From positions 1 to 6,868 of the forward strand of contig JBGTKH010000593.1 of assembly GCA_041744735.1 (NCBI GenBank): DNA of 6,868 nt. Reading direction: 5' to 3'. The position numbers and the translations under genes are program-made. The notes under the pieces are model-generated. The model was not told the origin of the DNA. It made no database searches and saw only the letters and a list, made by a program, of their open reading frames with translations. The stretch is from JBGTKH01 sp041744735. Lineage in GTDB: Bacteria; Planctomycetota; Planctomycetia; Pirellulales; Pirellulaceae. Of the stretch, positions 6,326 through 6,868 are shown piece by piece. Numbering within the stretch: position 1 is the stretch's first letter; every line of letters starts with the position of its first letter.

Positions 6326-6868
6326 ATGCGTTTTTCATCAAAGTGCGGCTCACATCCTGGAGTAGCCGAAGTCGTGAGACTTCGGTCTTGTCACATCGTC
6401 TGCAAAACCCGAACTCTCACGAGTTCGGCTACGACATTGATCGGGCGAAAACGGCGCGTCCAATGCGTGTTCGCCATTCTTACGCTGACGGCGTTGGCGC
6501 TCGCCGCATCGCATACGGCCGTGGCCGAGGAGGCGTTGCCGTCGTTCGAGAAAGCGGCCGAGCAGCTTCAATCCGCAACAGTCACGGTGCGCGTCGCCGC
6601 GCCGCCAGCCGATACCGCTAATCCGGATGGCGGCGCTGCAGCCGCGCCGCGAGTGACCGTTTTCTCCGGCGTCTCGTTGGGCGGTGGTTTGATTGTGACG
6701 CCGTTGTTCGCCTCGTCCGATTCCCGCATTCGCATTACGTTGCTCGGCGGCGATCAAGCCCAAGCGCGTGCTCGCGTACTCGACGAATATTCGGGCCTGG
6801 CGCTTCTGGAAATGGACAAACGCGATGTACCCGGCGTCGAACCGTGCGAAACGCCGCCCAAAGTCGGC
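6326..6868 (+). CDS. Secreted HtrA/trypsin-like protein, apparently catalytically degenerate, 3' end cut by window edge
   Basis: The open frame from ATG 6326 gives 181 residues to the window edge. A signal peptide is clear: basic GRKRR (40-44), hydrophobic core about 48-62, and predicted cleavage after AVA (65-67) before EE. The next 40 residues are a helix-like stretch and an Ala/Pro-rich linker. Then VFSGVSLGGGLIVT (112-125) and SGLALLEMD (156-164) match the spacing of the GSG..ILTNNHV and TDLALLKID segments of S1C/HtrA proteases. At the expected catalytic His there is LFA (127-129), and at the expected Asp there is Gly157, so both seem lost; the Ser region lies outside the window. It may be a pseudoprotease or binding domain acting outside the cytoplasmic membrane. 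The start is uncertain: TTG 6437 would give a normal signal peptide without translating the REP doublet, while ATG 6326 has a better ribosome site and is 45 bp after the previous stop. Confidence 0.7.
   Translation, partial: MRFSSKCGSHPGVAEVVRLRSCHIVCKTRTLTSSATTLIGRKRRVQCVFAILTLTALALAASHTAVAEEALPSFEKAAEQLQSATVTVRVAAPPADTANPDGGAAAAPRVTVFSGVSLGGGLIVTPLFASSDSRIRITLLGGDQAQARARVLDEYSGLALLEMDKRDVPGVEPCETPPKVG
6362..6432. repeat. REP doublet (BIME-like), 71 bp, second family
   Basis: The element starts GTAGCCGAA and ends with its complement TTCGGCTAC. The left hairpin pairs 6366-6373 with 6378-6385 (8 bp, GTGA loop). The right hairpin pairs 6409-6416 with 6421-6428 (8 bp, TCAC loop). The right arm is the reverse complement of the left arm except at two positions, which change together so that the stem stays paired. 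It lies in the open frame upstream of the protease-like signal peptide, either as a translated insertion or as leader sequence if translation starts at TTG 6437. Confidence 0.82.

Noticed and set aside
6350..6763. 137-residue minus-strand frame at the right end
   Set aside because: Antisense to the signal-peptide-bearing protease-like frame; rich in Arg/Gly/Gln as expected for a shadow.

Overview
The window reads as chromosomal DNA of a planctomycete (Pirellulales-like). This rests on protein flavour, GTG starts, weak Shine-Dalgarno sequences, GC-rich third positions, and short dispersed repeats of kinds I remember as common in planctomycete genomes. That attribution comes from memory and inference, not from a search.

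The left two thirds (about 1-4850, minus strand) is an alpha-glucan block of three co-directional genes. In transcription order these are a glycogen synthase (glgA, GT5), a GalT/ADP-glucose-phosphorylase family nucleotidylyltransferase, and a GH57 alpha-amylase or 4-alpha-glucanotransferase that runs off the left edge with almost all of its length visible. The first two genes are 47 bp apart. The second and third are separated by 181 bp containing a 77-bp REP-doublet element. Together they fit glycogen or maltodextrin turnover: GlgA elongates glucan from ADP-glucose, the GH57 enzyme trims or disproportionates it, and the GalT-like enzyme converts sugar nucleotides to sugar phosphates.

The right third (about 5122-6868, plus strand) is a divergent block: an ECF-type sigma factor, a small single-pass membrane protein overlapping it by 11 bp (candidate anti-sigma partner without the usual zinc motif), and the start of a secreted HtrA/trypsin-like protein. 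The last runs off the right edge and appears to have lost the catalytic His and Asp. This looks like a signalling unit: sigma factor, membrane partner, extracytoplasmic protease-like protein.

Three short repeats are the most unusual part of the window. There are two different GTAG-headed inverted hairpin pairs (REP doublets), one intergenic and one apparently inside the 5' end of the protease-like reading frame. There is also a 21-bp direct repeat pair lying in frame inside the GalT-like gene. I see no tRNA, rRNA, CRISPR array, insertion sequence or phage gene, and I found no convincing previously undescribed system.
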